From NCBI RefSeq assembly GCF_031010195.1, contig NZ_JAUAMC010000005.1:186001-250000 (forward strand): a DNA stretch of 64,000 bases, read 5' to 3'. Both the position numbers and the translations under genes were made by a program. The notes under the pieces are model-generated. The model was not told the origin of the DNA. It saw nothing but the letters and a program-made list of their open reading frames with translations, and did no database searches. This document shows, one piece after another, positions 44,566 to 54,334 of this stretch (the first letter of the stretch is position 1; each line of letters begins with the position of its first letter). This DNA comes from Halomonas sp. SpR8 (lineage in GTDB: Bacteria > Pseudomonadota > Gammaproteobacteria > Pseudomonadales > Halomonadaceae).

Positions 44566-44578
44566 GATAACCGTTATC
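44566..44578. promoter_or_regulatory. Palindrome between the LysR gene and fpr
   Basis: GATAACCGTTATC is a perfect 6+1+6 palindrome in the 180-bp divergent spacer, 38 bp from the LysR start and 131 bp from fpr. Its flanks are AT-rich. It has the size and position of a LysR-type operator, although it also partly resembles a Fur box. Confidence 0.4.
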
Positions 44579-44708
44579 AATATAATTCGCTTAACAGATA
44601 TACCACCCTTTGCTTAGACTTGCTGGCAACATATTTAATCATTTTTATTCTTTTTAAGAATATGATCGATGCGGACTAGCGCCAGCATCGACTAATGGAG
44701 AAAACGGT

Positions 44709-45485
44709 ATGAGTAAGTTTGCTCTGGAAGAAGTGCTCAGCGTTCACCACTGGAACGATACCCTATTCAGCTTCCGCACCACCCGCGAGCGTAGTCTGCG
44801 CTTCAAAACCGGTCAGTTTGTGATGATTGGTTTGGAAGTCAATGGCAAACCGTTGATGCGTGCTTACTCAATCGCTAGCCCTAATTACGAAGATCACCTT
44901 GAGTTCTTCAGCATTAAGGTGCCAGACGGCCCGCTCACCTCGCGCCTTCAGCATTTAAAAGTGGGCGATCAGATTATGGTCAGCCGCAAGCCGACAGGCA
45001 CGCTGGTAACCGACGACCTGCTGCCGGGCCGCAACCTGTACATGCTCTCAACCGGTACTGGCTTAGCCCCCTTTATGAGCCTGATCCAGGATCCTGACGT
45101 TTACGAGCGCTACGAGAAAATCGTGCTGGTACACGGCGTGCGCGAAGTCTCCGAGTTGGCCTACGCCGACTTTATCACCAAAGAGCTGCCGGCCCATGAG
45201 TACCTGGGTGACGATATCGCTGAAAAGCTGGTCTACTACCCCACCGTTACCCGGGAAGAGTTCCACACCATGGGACGCCTGACCGACCATATTCGTACGG
45301 GCAAATTGTTTGAAGACACCGGCCTGCCGCCTATCGACCCGCGTCAGGATCGCGCCATGATCTGTGGCAGCCCTGCTATGCTGGACGACACCAGCGCCTT
45401 GCTGGATGAGCTGGGCCTGAACATTTCGCCGCGTATGGGTGAACCTGGCGACTATGTCATTGAGCGTGCGTTTGTTGAGAAGTGA
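44709..45485 (+). CDS. fpr: Ferredoxin/flavodoxin-NADP+ reductase
   Basis: Fpr transfers electrons between NADPH and ferredoxin or flavodoxin, feeding iron-sulfur cluster and radical enzymes and the oxidative stress response. The 258-residue product has the FAD-binding motif RAYSIASP (51-58), the NADP-binding GTGLAP (116-121) and the C-terminal ERAFVEK typical of the bacterial type. The ATG follows GGAG by 9 bp. It ends before a strong hairpin. Confidence 0.96.
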   Translation: MSKFALEEVLSVHHWNDTLFSFRTTRERSLRFKTGQFVMIGLEVNGKPLMRAYSIASPNYEDHLEFFSIKVPDGPLTSRLQHLKVGDQIMVSRKPTGTLVTDDLLPGRNLYMLSTGTGLAPFMSLIQDPDVYERYEKIVLVHGVREVSELAYADFITKELPAHEYLGDDIAEKLVYYPTVTREEFHTMGRLTDHIRTGKLFEDTGLPPIDPRQDRAMICGSPAMLDDTSALLDELGLNISPRMGEPGDYVIERAFVEK

Positions 45486-45492
45486 GGCATAA

Positions 45493-45527
45493 ATAGTGAA
45501 TCGTAATGAGTGAGTGGTGAATAGAAA
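45493..45527. repeat. Heptamer repeat behind fpr
   Basis: Five consecutive 7-bp units ATAGTGA, ATCGTAA, TGAGTGA, GTGGTGA and ATAGAAA start 7 bp after the fpr stop. They are degenerate, but the seven-base spacing is regular. A related pair of heptamers (GTGAATG, minus strand) lies just behind the stop of the convergent glnK gene. Confidence 0.55.
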
Positions 45528-45561
45528 AAACTTTAGCCGCTAGAATGTTCGTATCACTCAT

Positions 45562-45599
45562 ACAAAGCCCCTGCTGGAGATACTCCACAGGGGCTTTGT
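45562..45599. terminator. Bidirectional hairpin between fpr and glnK
   Basis: A perfect 12-bp stem ACAAAGCCCCTG/CAGGGGCTTTGT with a 14-nt loop that can pair further (TGGAG/CTCCA). It lies between convergent genes, 76 bp after fpr and 64 bp after glnK, and probably terminates both. T-rich bases within the stem edge replace a free T-run. Confidence 0.75.
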
Positions 45600-45662
45600 G
45601 CTGCTGACTACCTACAATTCAACAACTTACTGTTTTTTTCTTACCATTCACCATTCACAAAC

Positions 45663-46073
<411 letters not shown>

Positions 46074-46108
46074 CTAGTAACAAGCATACACCGCTACCGT
46101 CAGAGAAT

Positions 46109-46135
46109 AAAAAAGCCTCCCCCTAAGGGAAGGCT
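46109..46135 (-). terminator. Intrinsic terminator after amtB
   Basis: On the minus strand AGCCTTCCCTTAGGGGGAGGCT forms a short-loop stem, then TTTTTT, 48 bp after the amtB stop. It separates glnK-amtB from the second glnK copy. Confidence 0.85.
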
Positions 46136-46183
46136 ACAAGGAGCACACCAGCTCACTAATTCAGCATCAAATTACGTTCTACA

Positions 46184-47431
46184 TTACTTTTTGATACCGA
46201 ATTCGGGATAGGCCTCAAGGCCGCACTCAGCAATATCAACGCCTTCATACTCTTCTTCTTCGCTAACGCGGATACCCATGATGGCTTTCAAGATCAGCCA
46301 TACCACCAGGCTGGCCAGGAAGACCCAAGCGAAGATGCCTACGATACCGATGATTTGAGCGCCGAATGACGCGCCGTCGTTGTTCAATGGCACCGCCAAC
46401 ACACCCCAGATACCCACCACACCGTGTACCGAGATCGCACCCACTGGATCATCCAGCTTCGCTTTATCGAGAGTCACGATGGCAGCGACTACGATAATGC
46501 CGCCAATCGCGCCAATAATGGTAGCGCCCAGAGCAGACGGAGAGAGTGGATCAGCGGTAATAGCTACCAGACCGGCCAGCGCGCCGTTTAGCGCCATAGT
46601 CAGGTCCGCTTTACGGAACCACAGTTTGGCCAGAATCAGTGCTGTAATAACACCACCGGCCGCCGCCGCGTTTGTGTTCACAAATACTTGCGCTACGTTG
46701 TTGGCTGAGTCAATTGCCGCAAGTTTTAATTCAGAGCCACCGTTAAAGCCGAACCAGCCCATCCATAGAATGAACGTACCCAACGTCGCCAGCGGCATGT
46801 TGGCACCCGGAATCGCATGGATAGAGCCATCTTTACCGTATTTGCCTTTACGTGGACCCAGCACGATTACACCGGCTAGCGCTGCAGCCGCACCGGCCAT
46901 ATGAACGATGCCTGACCCCGCGTAATCAGAGTAACCAACTTCAGACAACCAGCCGCCGCCCCAGGTCCAGTAGCCAGACACCGGATAGATAACCGCGGTC
47001 ATGACCACAGCGAAAGCCAGGAAGGCCCACAGCTTCATACGCTCGGCGACAGCACCCGATACAATCGACATGGCGGTCGCAACGAACACAACTTGGAAGA
47101 AGAAGTCAGAGCGCATGGAGTAGTAGGGCGCGTCATCACCGCCAGCAGTCACCGCATCCACACTGTTTTCAGCGCCAATCAGGAAGCCAAGATTGGGCAG
47201 GAAGCCGCCCGCGCTGCTGGAGTACATGATGTAGTAGCCCACCAATAGATACATGGTGCAGGCAATCGCAAACAGCGCGACGTTTTTGGTGAGGATTTCA
47301 GCGGTGTTCTTGGAGCGTACTAAGCCCGCTTCTAGCATGGAGAAGCCAGCGGCCATCCACATGACGAGCACACCACATATTAGAAAGTAGAACGTATCGA
47401 GCGCGTAGCTCAGATCAGTCAACTCATTCAT
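46184..47431 (-). CDS. amtB: Ammonium transporter AmtB
   Basis: AmtB imports ammonium and is closed by unmodified GlnK inserting its T-loop. The 415-residue product has about eleven hydrophobic segments and the twin pore histidines H177 (GSGIVHMAGAA) and H336 (ISVHGVVGIWG). The MWMAAGFSMLEAGLVRSKN segment near residues 24-42 is typical of AmtB. It follows a glnK copy by 45 bp, the classical glnK-amtB pair. Confidence 0.97.
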   Translation of the reverse strand: MNELTDLSYALDTFYFLICGVLVMWMAAGFSMLEAGLVRSKNTAEILTKNVALFAIACTMYLLVGYYIMYSSSAGGFLPNLGFLIGAENSVDAVTAGGDDAPYYSMRSDFFFQVVFVATAMSIVSGAVAERMKLWAFLAFAVVMTAVIYPVSGYWTWGGGWLSEVGYSDYAGSGIVHMAGAAAALAGVIVLGPRKGKYGKDGSIHAIPGANMPLATLGTFILWMGWFGFNGGSELKLAAIDSANNVAQVFVNTNAAAAGGVITALILAKLWFRKADLTMALNGALAGLVAITADPLSPSALGATIIGAIGGIIVVAAIVTLDKAKLDDPVGAISVHGVVGIWGVLAVPLNNDGASFGAQIIGIVGIFAWVFLASLVVWLILKAIMGIRVSEEEEYEGVDIAECGLEAYPEFGIKK

Positions 47432-47476
47432 TGTAAGTTCCCCGTTGAACTATAGAAATGATCCGAAAAAACAGCT

Positions 47477-47923
<447 letters not shown>

Positions 47924-48003
47924 TTATAAGTCAATCTATTAAACAACACCTAGATGACGCATCCATGCTCCGTCAGGATAAATTCACTCTCGAAGGGAGG
48001 CTA

Positions 48004-48017
48004 TTGCACCAAAATAG
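48004..48017. promoter_or_regulatory. NtrC-like half-site upstream of glnK
   Basis: TTGCACCAAAATAG contains one complete half of the NtrC recognition sequence (TGCACC). It lies about 100 bp upstream of the -24 element, the usual distance for an enhancer-binding activator. The other half is poor, so this may be an auxiliary site. Confidence 0.4.
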
Positions 48018-48036
48018 ATCGTAAGTAAAAGTTGCC

Positions 48037-48053
48037 TGCTTTATTTTGATGCA
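48037..48053. promoter_or_regulatory. NtrC-like dyad upstream of glnK
   Basis: TGCTTTATTTTGATGCA is a 17-bp imperfect dyad with the outer TGC...GCA spacing of the NtrC consensus TGCAC-N7-GTGCA. It lies 33 bp from the half-site, about 130 bp upstream of the sigma-54 promoter, so a pair of NtrC dimers could bind. Confidence 0.45.
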
Positions 48054-48162
48054 AGGCATGTCTTTCTGCGTAAAAGCACGCTAAACATGCGTATTTGCCC
48101 ACTGTTGCGTATCCTTACCAGTAACCATTTTATTTATACGTTTATTCGTTCAGGAGAGAGCA

Positions 48163-48516
48163 ATGGCGCCTCAAGACCGTATTAGCCGACTGGCCCAACA
48201 GATTGGCGACCGTTTACAAAACGCCTCCCAGGCACCGGAAGATATTCAAAAGGGCGTGCAGCAAGTCGTCCGTGGCGCCTTTGACCGCCTGGAACTTGTG
48301 TCGCGGGAAGACTTCGACATTTTAATGGACGTACTGCAGCGCACTCGTTCTCGGGTAGAGGCGTTAGAGCGCCAGGTCGCCAACCTTGAAGCCGCCGTTG
48401 AAGCGTCAACGGCCTCCACTGCCACACCGGTGGAAGCAGAAGTACCGCCGGTGCCTACCCCCGAACCGGACACAGATACAGATACAGATACAGAGCAAAA
48501 GAATAAGCCTGCTTAA
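48163..48516 (+). CDS. ubiK: Ubiquinone biosynthesis accessory factor UbiK (YqiC)
   Basis: UbiK binds the UbiJ lipid carrier in the soluble ubiquinone biosynthesis complex. The 117-residue product has the family's amphipathic N-terminus (MAPQDRISRLAQQIGDRLQN) and a C-terminal coiled coil (DVLQRTRSRVEALERQVANL). After residue 85 there is a low-complexity tail that includes a (DT)4 run encoded by a CAGATA-type hexamer repeat. In Pseudomonas the same gene lies next to glnK-amtB and near comM. Confidence 0.9.
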   Translation: MAPQDRISRLAQQIGDRLQNASQAPEDIQKGVQQVVRGAFDRLELVSREDFDILMDVLQRTRSRVEALERQVANLEAAVEASTASTATPVEAEVPPVPTPEPDTDTDTDTEQKNKPA

Positions 48517-48594
48517 CGCTTTGGCTACATAAGCAGCAATAGAGCAATGGCCTATTGCTGCAATTATCAGCAAACATTGACCTTCGCATAAACA

Positions 48595-48613
48595 CGAATC
48601 ACTATCGTTGACT
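48595..48613. promoter_or_regulatory. Fur-box-like site upstream of the IutA-type receptor
   Basis: CGAATCACTATCGTTGACT matches about 10 of 15 core positions of the Fur box (GATAATGATTATCATTATC type). It lies 60 bp before the receptor gene. Iron repression is expected for such a gene, but the match is moderate. Confidence 0.35.
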
Positions 48614-48673
48614 TTGTGTTTCCTGGTGATACTCTCCGCCTCCTAACTCCTCACTGTTCGCGGATTGTTCACC

Positions 48674-50824
48674 ATGTACGCGCTGCCCTTTTCAACATCG
48701 CCTTTTCCCAAGTCGCCTTCAACTGCTGCGCTTATTGGCACCGGTCTGTTACTAGGCTTCTCCAACAGCATCTTCGCCCAAAACGCCTCCTCTGGGGCGG
48801 ACGCAGGCGACACCATGGTGGTCGTGGGGTCCCGTACGCCTACTCAGATCAGCCAAATCCCTGGTGCAGTATGGGTAATTGACCAGCAAATGCTGCAACA
48901 ACAGACCCGCAATGGTGCAGACCTCAAGACGGCATTGGGGCGTCTGGTGCCGGGGCTGGATCTGGCGCCGCAAGGACGCACCAATTATGGGCAAAATATG
49001 CGCGGCCGTGGCGTGCAGGTGCTTATCGACGGCGTATCGCTAAACAGTTCCCGCGGGCTTTCACGTCAATTCGACGCCATTGATCCGTTTAATATCGAGC
49101 GTGTTGAAGTCCTCTCCGGCGCCAGCAGCCTGTATGGTGGCGGCGCTACCGGGGGCTTGATCAACATCATTACCCGCAAGGGTGAGGAAGGCCTCAACTG
49201 GCGCACAGAAGCAGGTATCACCACCGGCTTCAACAACAGTGACGATATGGATCGGCGCTTGTCGCAATCGATTAGCGGCGGTAACGAGCGGGTTCAAGGC
49301 TACCTGGGCACCGCCATTGGAGATAACGGCCGCCACTATGACGGCAGCGGCCAAGAAATCTTCCCGGATATCGCCCAAACCGACCTGCAGGACAATCGCA
49401 GCATTGATGTACTGGGTAACCTCTCCTTCCAATTGAGCGATGAACAGAGCCTGGAGCTGGGTGCTCAGCTATATCGTTCCGGCTACGAAGGTGATCGCGG
49501 CGTTTACTTTCCCAACCTCGACGCGGCGACACCCAACTTGAATGATGCCGAGATTCGCGACGGTTACCGCTCAGAGCGCGATCCGGAAACCGACCGCAAG
49601 CTGATTAACGTCAACTATCACCACGCGAACCTGTGGGGGCAGAACTTCTACCTGCAGGCGTTTCACCGCGAGGAGGAGTCCAGCTTCCAGGCCTTCCCCT
49701 ACCCTGTCGCCGACGGCCTGCAATTTCGCGCCTCGCAACAAAATACTGATTTAAGTGGCATCAAGGCGCTCTTCGAGTCGCGCCTGGGTGACGACGTTTC
49801 GCTGACCTACGGCCTCGATATGGATCGAGAAACCTTCGATGCCAGTCAGATGCTGTTCGATAAAGATATATCGGACGCCTCCGGCGGTCTGGTTCAGCAA
49901 GCCTCGGGGGTTGAGCCCCGCTACCCCGGTTATCAAGTGGATGGGCTGTCCGGCTTTGTTCAGGGCGACTGGCAGGCCACTCAAGCGCTCAAGCTTTCCG
50001 CCGGTGTGCGCCAGCAGCATATGGACGTCGAAGTGGATGAGTTCCAGGGGATCCCTGGCGGCGAAAATGACTACGAAGCGACCCTGTTCAATGCCAGCGC
50101 CCTCTATGATTACCGCAACGGTCATCAAAACTGGCTGCAGTTCAGCCAGGGCTTCGAGCTGCCGGATCCCGCCAAGTACTACGGCAAGAGCCCCGACGTG
50201 AGTGTCGCTAATAACCCCCTGTCTGCCATTGAGACGGATCAGGTCGAGCTAGGCTGGCGCTACCAGGGGAGCAACTGGACGGCCCAAACGGCGCTTTACT
50301 ACGCTTGGTCAGATAAGGCAGTGGAAAACGCCGAAGATTTAAGCGTCAGCGTAGTGGACGAAAAGAAACGCGACTTCGGCCTGGAAACCGCCGTGACTCG
50401 CTACTTCGACAGTGGCGTAGAGCTCGGGGGCACGCTCCACCTGGTACGCTCTGAGCAGGAGAACGACCAGGGCGACTGGGAGAAGCGTGACGCCCGCTAT
50501 GCATCGCTCTCTTCCGCCACCGCCTTTATCGGCTGGACCGACTATGTACGCTCAGCACGCCTGCAAGCCAATCATAACTTCGACCTGAAGGACGCTGCCG
50601 ACCGCGAGATCGAAGGCAATACCACCCTCGACTTATCGCTTAGCCAGGACACCGACTTAGGCACCGTCAGCCTGGGCGTGCAGAACCTGCTGGATGACCA
50701 GTACTCCACCGTTTGGGGTCAGCGCGCCGCGATGTTCTATTCGCCCTACTACGGCCCAGAGTACCTCTATGACTACCAGGGCCGTGGGCGCACTTACACT
50801 CTGAGCTGGTCGATGGCTTACTGA
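48674..50824 (+). CDS. TonB-dependent siderophore receptor, IutA family
   Basis: Outer-membrane receptor for a ferric siderophore, closest by eye to IutA, the aerobactin receptor. The ATG at 48674 gives a signal peptide ending near residue 35 (SNSIFA). The plug domain has LVPGLDLAPQGRTNYGQNMR, LIDGVSLNSSRG and RVEVLSGASSLYGGGATGGL, which follow IutA closely. The 716-residue protein ends with aromatic-rich strands (GRGRTYTLSWSMAY) as expected for an outer-membrane barrel. Ligand specificity cannot be fixed from sequence. It precedes an AraC regulator by 43 bp. Confidence 0.92.
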   Translation: MYALPFSTSPFPKSPSTAALIGTGLLLGFSNSIFAQNASSGADAGDTMVVVGSRTPTQISQIPGAVWVIDQQMLQQQTRNGADLKTALGRLVPGLDLAPQGRTNYGQNMRGRGVQVLIDGVSLNSSRGLSRQFDAIDPFNIERVEVLSGASSLYGGGATGGLINIITRKGEEGLNWRTEAGITTGFNNSDDMDRRLSQSISGGNERVQGYLGTAIGDNGRHYDGSGQEIFPDIAQTDLQDNRSIDVLGNLSFQLSDEQSLELGAQLYRSGYEGDRGVYFPNLDAATPNLNDAEIRDGYRSERDPETDRKLINVNYHHANLWGQNFYLQAFHREEESSFQAFPYPVADGLQFRASQQNTDLSGIKALFESRLGDDVSLTYGLDMDRETFDASQMLFDKDISDASGGLVQQASGVEPRYPGYQVDGLSGFVQGDWQATQALKLSAGVRQQHMDVEVDEFQGIPGGENDYEATLFNASALYDYRNGHQNWLQFSQGFELPDPAKYYGKSPDVSVANNPLSAIETDQVELGWRYQGSNWTAQTALYYAWSDKAVENAEDLSVSVVDEKKRDFGLETAVTRYFDSGVELGGTLHLVRSEQENDQGDWEKRDARYASLSSATAFIGWTDYVRSARLQANHNFDLKDAADREIEGNTTLDLSLSQDTDLGTVSLGVQNLLDDQYSTVWGQRAAMFYSPYYGPEYLYDYQGRGRTYTLSWSMAY

Positions 50825-50867
50825 GCGCTGGTTCGCTAAACGCTGATAACCGATCAAGGGCGAGATA

Positions 50868-51869
50868 ATGGTCATGGAAGTGGAAATGGCGGCACTAGAC
50901 TCGATAACGCCATCTGGCACGCCACTCACCACCCATGACCTGCTGGCGCTTGGTCAGCGCTTCGGGATCGACTACCGCTTTCCCGAAGCGCCCGAGCGCG
51001 CCCAGTCAGGATCGTGCGTAGCCCGCGGGCGGGTAATGGATGTCGAGATAACGCCCACACTGCGGGTGACGCACTCGGACCTTGACGTCCTGCACGCCTA
51101 CGCCTCCACCTCCCGGCGTTCCGCTGCGTGGTTTCTCAGTGTCGTCCTTGAGGGGCGTATCCAAGTGGGGCTCGGTCATCAGTCGTTTCAGTTGCAGGCC
51201 GGTGATGCCTTTAGTGCGCATTTCAACGAGCAGACCGGGCTTGAAGTCTTCCAGCCCGCGCCACAACGTTTGCGTATCCTGAACATATCAGTGCTCGCTT
51301 CCAGTGGGCCGTTCTCTTCCTTGCCTATCAACGTTGCCCCTCCGGCAACGCCCGTGCTGCATACCTGGCAAGTACCGCAGCTCCTTCACCATAGCCTGGA
51401 AACGGCCCTGACCTCGAATTGGCCAGCAGAACGGCAGCGCCTGCTATGGCAGGGTCTAGCGCTCCAGCTGTTAGCGTATGGGCTGCCTGCCACTTGCCTT
51501 GAAACCAGCGATGCAGGGAAAGCCGTCAGTTTTCCAGCGGGTCTTACCCATAGCGACCATCAGCGCCTTGAACGTTTGCGCCAGCAGCTCGAGCAGTATC
51601 CCCATCAGGATTATCGGCTGGAGCAGTTGGCCAGCAACGCCGCCATGAGCCCCAGTAGCCTGCGCAGCAAGTTTCTGCGCTGTTATGGCTGCTCGATCTT
51701 CGACTATCTACGCCGCTGCCGCCTGGCCCAAGCTCAGGCGTACTTACGCAAAGGCTATAGCGTGCAGCAAACCGCTCACGCCTGTGGCTACCGCCATGCC
51801 ACCAATTTTGCCACTGCTTTCAAGCGCGCCTTTGGCATCGCGCCCCATGAAGTGCTCAACCGCCACTAA
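50868..51869 (+). CDS. AraC-family transcriptional regulator
   Basis: The 333-residue product has a divergent N-terminal sensing region and two C-terminal helix-turn-helix motifs (about residues 245-330): LEQLASNAAMSPSSLRSKFL and VQQTAHACGYRHATNFATAF. Regulators of this size between siderophore receptor genes are often PchR/PdtC-like activators that bind the imported siderophore. The gene starts 43 bp after the IutA-type receptor and 158 bp before the FhuA-type receptor, so either could be a target. Confidence 0.88.
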   Translation: MVMEVEMAALDSITPSGTPLTTHDLLALGQRFGIDYRFPEAPERAQSGSCVARGRVMDVEITPTLRVTHSDLDVLHAYASTSRRSAAWFLSVVLEGRIQVGLGHQSFQLQAGDAFSAHFNEQTGLEVFQPAPQRLRILNISVLASSGPFSSLPINVAPPATPVLHTWQVPQLLHHSLETALTSNWPAERQRLLWQGLALQLLAYGLPATCLETSDAGKAVSFPAGLTHSDHQRLERLRQQLEQYPHQDYRLEQLASNAAMSPSSLRSKFLRCYGCSIFDYLRRCRLAQAQAYLRKGYSVQQTAHACGYRHATNFATAFKRAFGIAPHEVLNRH

Positions 51870-51973
51870 GCTGGCTGGGTTGTTGTATTAGCGGTAAGTT
51901 CCTCTGTTCGATGTTTTTTGGCAGCGCGCATACGCCTTTTGTCATTGCACATACCTTTCACAAGCAAATAAGC

Positions 51974-51992
51974 GCAATAATTCTCATTAACA
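51974..51992. promoter_or_regulatory. Fur-box-like site upstream of the FhuA-type receptor
   Basis: GCAATAATTCTCATTAACA matches 11 of 14 core Fur-box positions (AATAATTCTCATTA against AATGATAATCATTA). A second NAT-type run (AATTGATTCTTATTGC) overlaps the downstream side. The site is about 35-55 bp before the start codon. Confidence 0.45.
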
Positions 51993-52027
51993 CATTGGTT
52001 AATTGATTCTTATTGCAGGTACTCCCC

Positions 52028-54148
52028 ATGTTCATCCCCCATCACCGCTTACTTCGCTCTGCGCACTTTTTACGCTCACCCATCAGTGCTGCCGTTATCG
52101 CCGCCCTGGCCGTTTCCCCGCTGTACGCTCAGGAGAGCACCGAGCTGAAAACGGTCACGGTCACCGCCCAGCAGGCCGCCACCAAGGTAGAAACCCCGAC
52201 CATCGAAATCCCCCAGAGCGTTTCCACCATTACCCGGGAGCAGATGGATAACCGCGGTGTAAGCACCGTACAGCGCGCCACCGACTACACGCCGGGCGTG
52301 TACAGCAATCAGGTCGGCGCCTCCAATCGTTTCGATTATCTGGTGCTACGCGGGTTTTCTGACGGCAGCTTGAGCAATACCTTCCTGGATGGCCTAAAAG
52401 TCATGGGCGATGCCAACTCCCACAGCAGTATGCGCATCGATCCGTGGTTTTTGGAAAGCATAGAAGTCGTCCGCGGGCCCGCCTCGGTACTTTATGGGCG
52501 CGCTTCCCCAGGCGGGGTGGTCGCTCTGAACAGTAAGCGGCCAGAATTTGAACAGAGCGGTGAGCTGCGCTTCCGGGTGGGCAATAACCATCAGCGCAGC
52601 GCCGCTTTTGACCTCACCGGGCCGATTGGCGCAGAGCAGCGGGTGGCCTTTCGGCTGACCGGGATTGCCAGTGCCGCGGATACCCAGTTCGGCCCGGCGG
52701 AGGAAGAACGCTACGCCATTGCGCCGCGCCTCACCTGGGATATGACCGACGACACCAGCCTCACCGTGGAGGCGTATCTGCAGGATGAACCGGAGGGCGG
52801 CTACCACTCCGGTGTCCCCTATGAAGGGGCCGTAGTTGCCCACAATGGCCGCAAGATCAGCAATAACTTTTATGATGGTGAAGAGGATTACGACACCTAC
52901 GAGCGCACCCAGCGTATGTTCGGCTACACCCTGGAGCACCGCTTTAACGACCAGGTGACCGGCCGCCAGTTGATGCGCTACCTCAATTCAGACGTCGTGC
53001 TCAATCAAGTCTACGGCTATGGCTGGACATCCCCTACGTCTGATGAACTCACCCGCTACTACTCCGGTAGCAATGAATCGCTGGAAGCCTGGACGCTCGA
53101 CAACCAGCTTGAAGCCAACATTAGCAGCGGCTTTATGGATCACACCTTGCTCGCTGGGGTTGATTATCAACAGCGGGAAAACGACGTGTCATGGCCTTCT
53201 GGGTACTTCCAACCCCTCAATGCCTTTAATCCCATCTATGGCAGTGGTCCCATTGAATTTTACGCTCCTATCCGCGAACGCCATGAGATCGACCAGACCG
53301 GTGTCTACCTGCAAGACCAGATAGCCATGGACAACTGGCGCTTCACTTTGGGCGGCCGCTACGACTGGGTGAATATCGACAACACCAACCGCGATAGCGG
53401 CGATACCAGCTCACTTAGCGATACCCAGTTCAGCGGTCGCGCCGGGGTGGTTTACCTATTTGATAATGGCGTGGCGCCCTACCTGAGCTACTCCACTGCC
53501 TTCACCCCCACTAGTTTCGTGGATGAGAGCGGCGATCTGCTCTCCCCAATGGAAGGCAAACAGTGGGAAGCGGGCTTGAAGGTTCAGCCCCACGGCAGCG
53601 CCAGCCATTACAGCGCGGCACTGTTCCATATCAGCCAGGAGAACGTGGCGACCAAAGAGCAGCCCAACGACCCATACCGCGCTGTGGGGGAGATCGAATC
53701 CCAAGGGCTGGAACTGGAAGCGCAAACCCAGCTAACGGATACCCTCTCACTTCAGGCGGGCTACAGTTTCACCGATATCACCTACGCCAAAAGCGACGAT
53801 GGCAACCAGGGCAATAACGCCATTTATTCACCCCGCCACCAGGTGCAGCTATGGGGCCACTACAAGGCCAACGACGGCTGGCTAAACGGCGTGGATATGG
53901 GGGTCGGCGTCCGCCACTACGCGGATATCGCCGCTGACCGGGCCAATACCGAAACCGTGCCCGACTACACCCTGGTCGATGCCACTATTGGCTACGATCT
54001 GAGCCATGTCGGCGTTGAAGGGGTCGAAACACGCTTAAACGTGAGCAATCTGCTCGATAAGGAGTATGTCGCTTCCTGTAACTCGCTTGAATACTGCTAC
54101 TTCGGCGCCGAGCGCGGCGTGACCGCCAGCGTTCACTACCGTTTCTAA
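52028..54148 (+). CDS. TonB-dependent siderophore receptor, FhuA family
   Basis: Outer-membrane receptor for hydroxamate-type siderophores such as ferrichrome. The ATG at 52028 (MFIPHHRLLRSAHFLRSPIS) gives a signal peptide cut near residue 34 (SPLYA). The plug has VTVTAQQAATKVETPTIEIP, VLRGFSDGSLSNTFLDGLKV and VRGPASVLYGRASPGGVV; the barrel ends CNSLEYCYFGAERGVTASVH, with the paired cysteines typical of the FhuA/FoxA group. The 706-residue length is normal. A terminator follows. Confidence 0.93.
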   Translation: MFIPHHRLLRSAHFLRSPISAAVIAALAVSPLYAQESTELKTVTVTAQQAATKVETPTIEIPQSVSTITREQMDNRGVSTVQRATDYTPGVYSNQVGASNRFDYLVLRGFSDGSLSNTFLDGLKVMGDANSHSSMRIDPWFLESIEVVRGPASVLYGRASPGGVVALNSKRPEFEQSGELRFRVGNNHQRSAAFDLTGPIGAEQRVAFRLTGIASAADTQFGPAEEERYAIAPRLTWDMTDDTSLTVEAYLQDEPEGGYHSGVPYEGAVVAHNGRKISNNFYDGEEDYDTYERTQRMFGYTLEHRFNDQVTGRQLMRYLNSDVVLNQVYGYGWTSPTSDELTRYYSGSNESLEAWTLDNQLEANISSGFMDHTLLAGVDYQQRENDVSWPSGYFQPLNAFNPIYGSGPIEFYAPIRERHEIDQTGVYLQDQIAMDNWRFTLGGRYDWVNIDNTNRDSGDTSSLSDTQFSGRAGVVYLFDNGVAPYLSYSTAFTPTSFVDESGDLLSPMEGKQWEAGLKVQPHGSASHYSAALFHISQENVATKEQPNDPYRAVGEIESQGLELEAQTQLTDTLSLQAGYSFTDITYAKSDDGNQGNNAIYSPRHQVQLWGHYKANDGWLNGVDMGVGVRHYADIAADRANTETVPDYTLVDATIGYDLSHVGVEGVETRLNVSNLLDKEYVASCNSLEYCYFGAERGVTASVHYRF

Positions 54149-54225
54149 GCGCCGATTCCAAGAACCCGTTCCAAGCTTTTACATAGCTCCTTATCTAAGC
54201 ATCGTTAAGTAATCGTGATCTCATC

Positions 54226-54255
54226 TGCCCAGGCCAGCGTGTCTGGGCATTTTTT
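54226..54255 (+). terminator. Intrinsic terminator after the FhuA-type receptor
   Basis: TGCCCAG and CTGGGCA pair across a 10-nt loop and are followed by six T, 77 bp after the receptor stop codon. It lies before the FhuD-type gene, which therefore has its own promoter. Confidence 0.85.
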
Positions 54256-54278
54256 ACGTCAATGCCAGTTTGCAAACA

Positions 54279-54296
54279 ATAAATATTATCGTTTAA
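54279..54296. promoter_or_regulatory. Weak Fur-box-like site upstream of the FhuD-type gene
   Basis: ATAAATATTATCGTTTAA contains one good half (TATTATCGTT) of a Fur box. It lies about 40-55 bp before the start of the binding-protein gene. The overall match is weak. Confidence 0.3.
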
Positions 54297-54334
54297 ATGT
54301 ATCATCTATTTTTTCCGGATGGCCTCTCACCACC

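Noticed and set aside
48469..48495. Hexamer repeat in the 3' part of ubiK as a separate element
   Set aside because: It lies in frame and encodes a plain Asp-Thr run in the tail of UbiK, so it is only mentioned with that gene.
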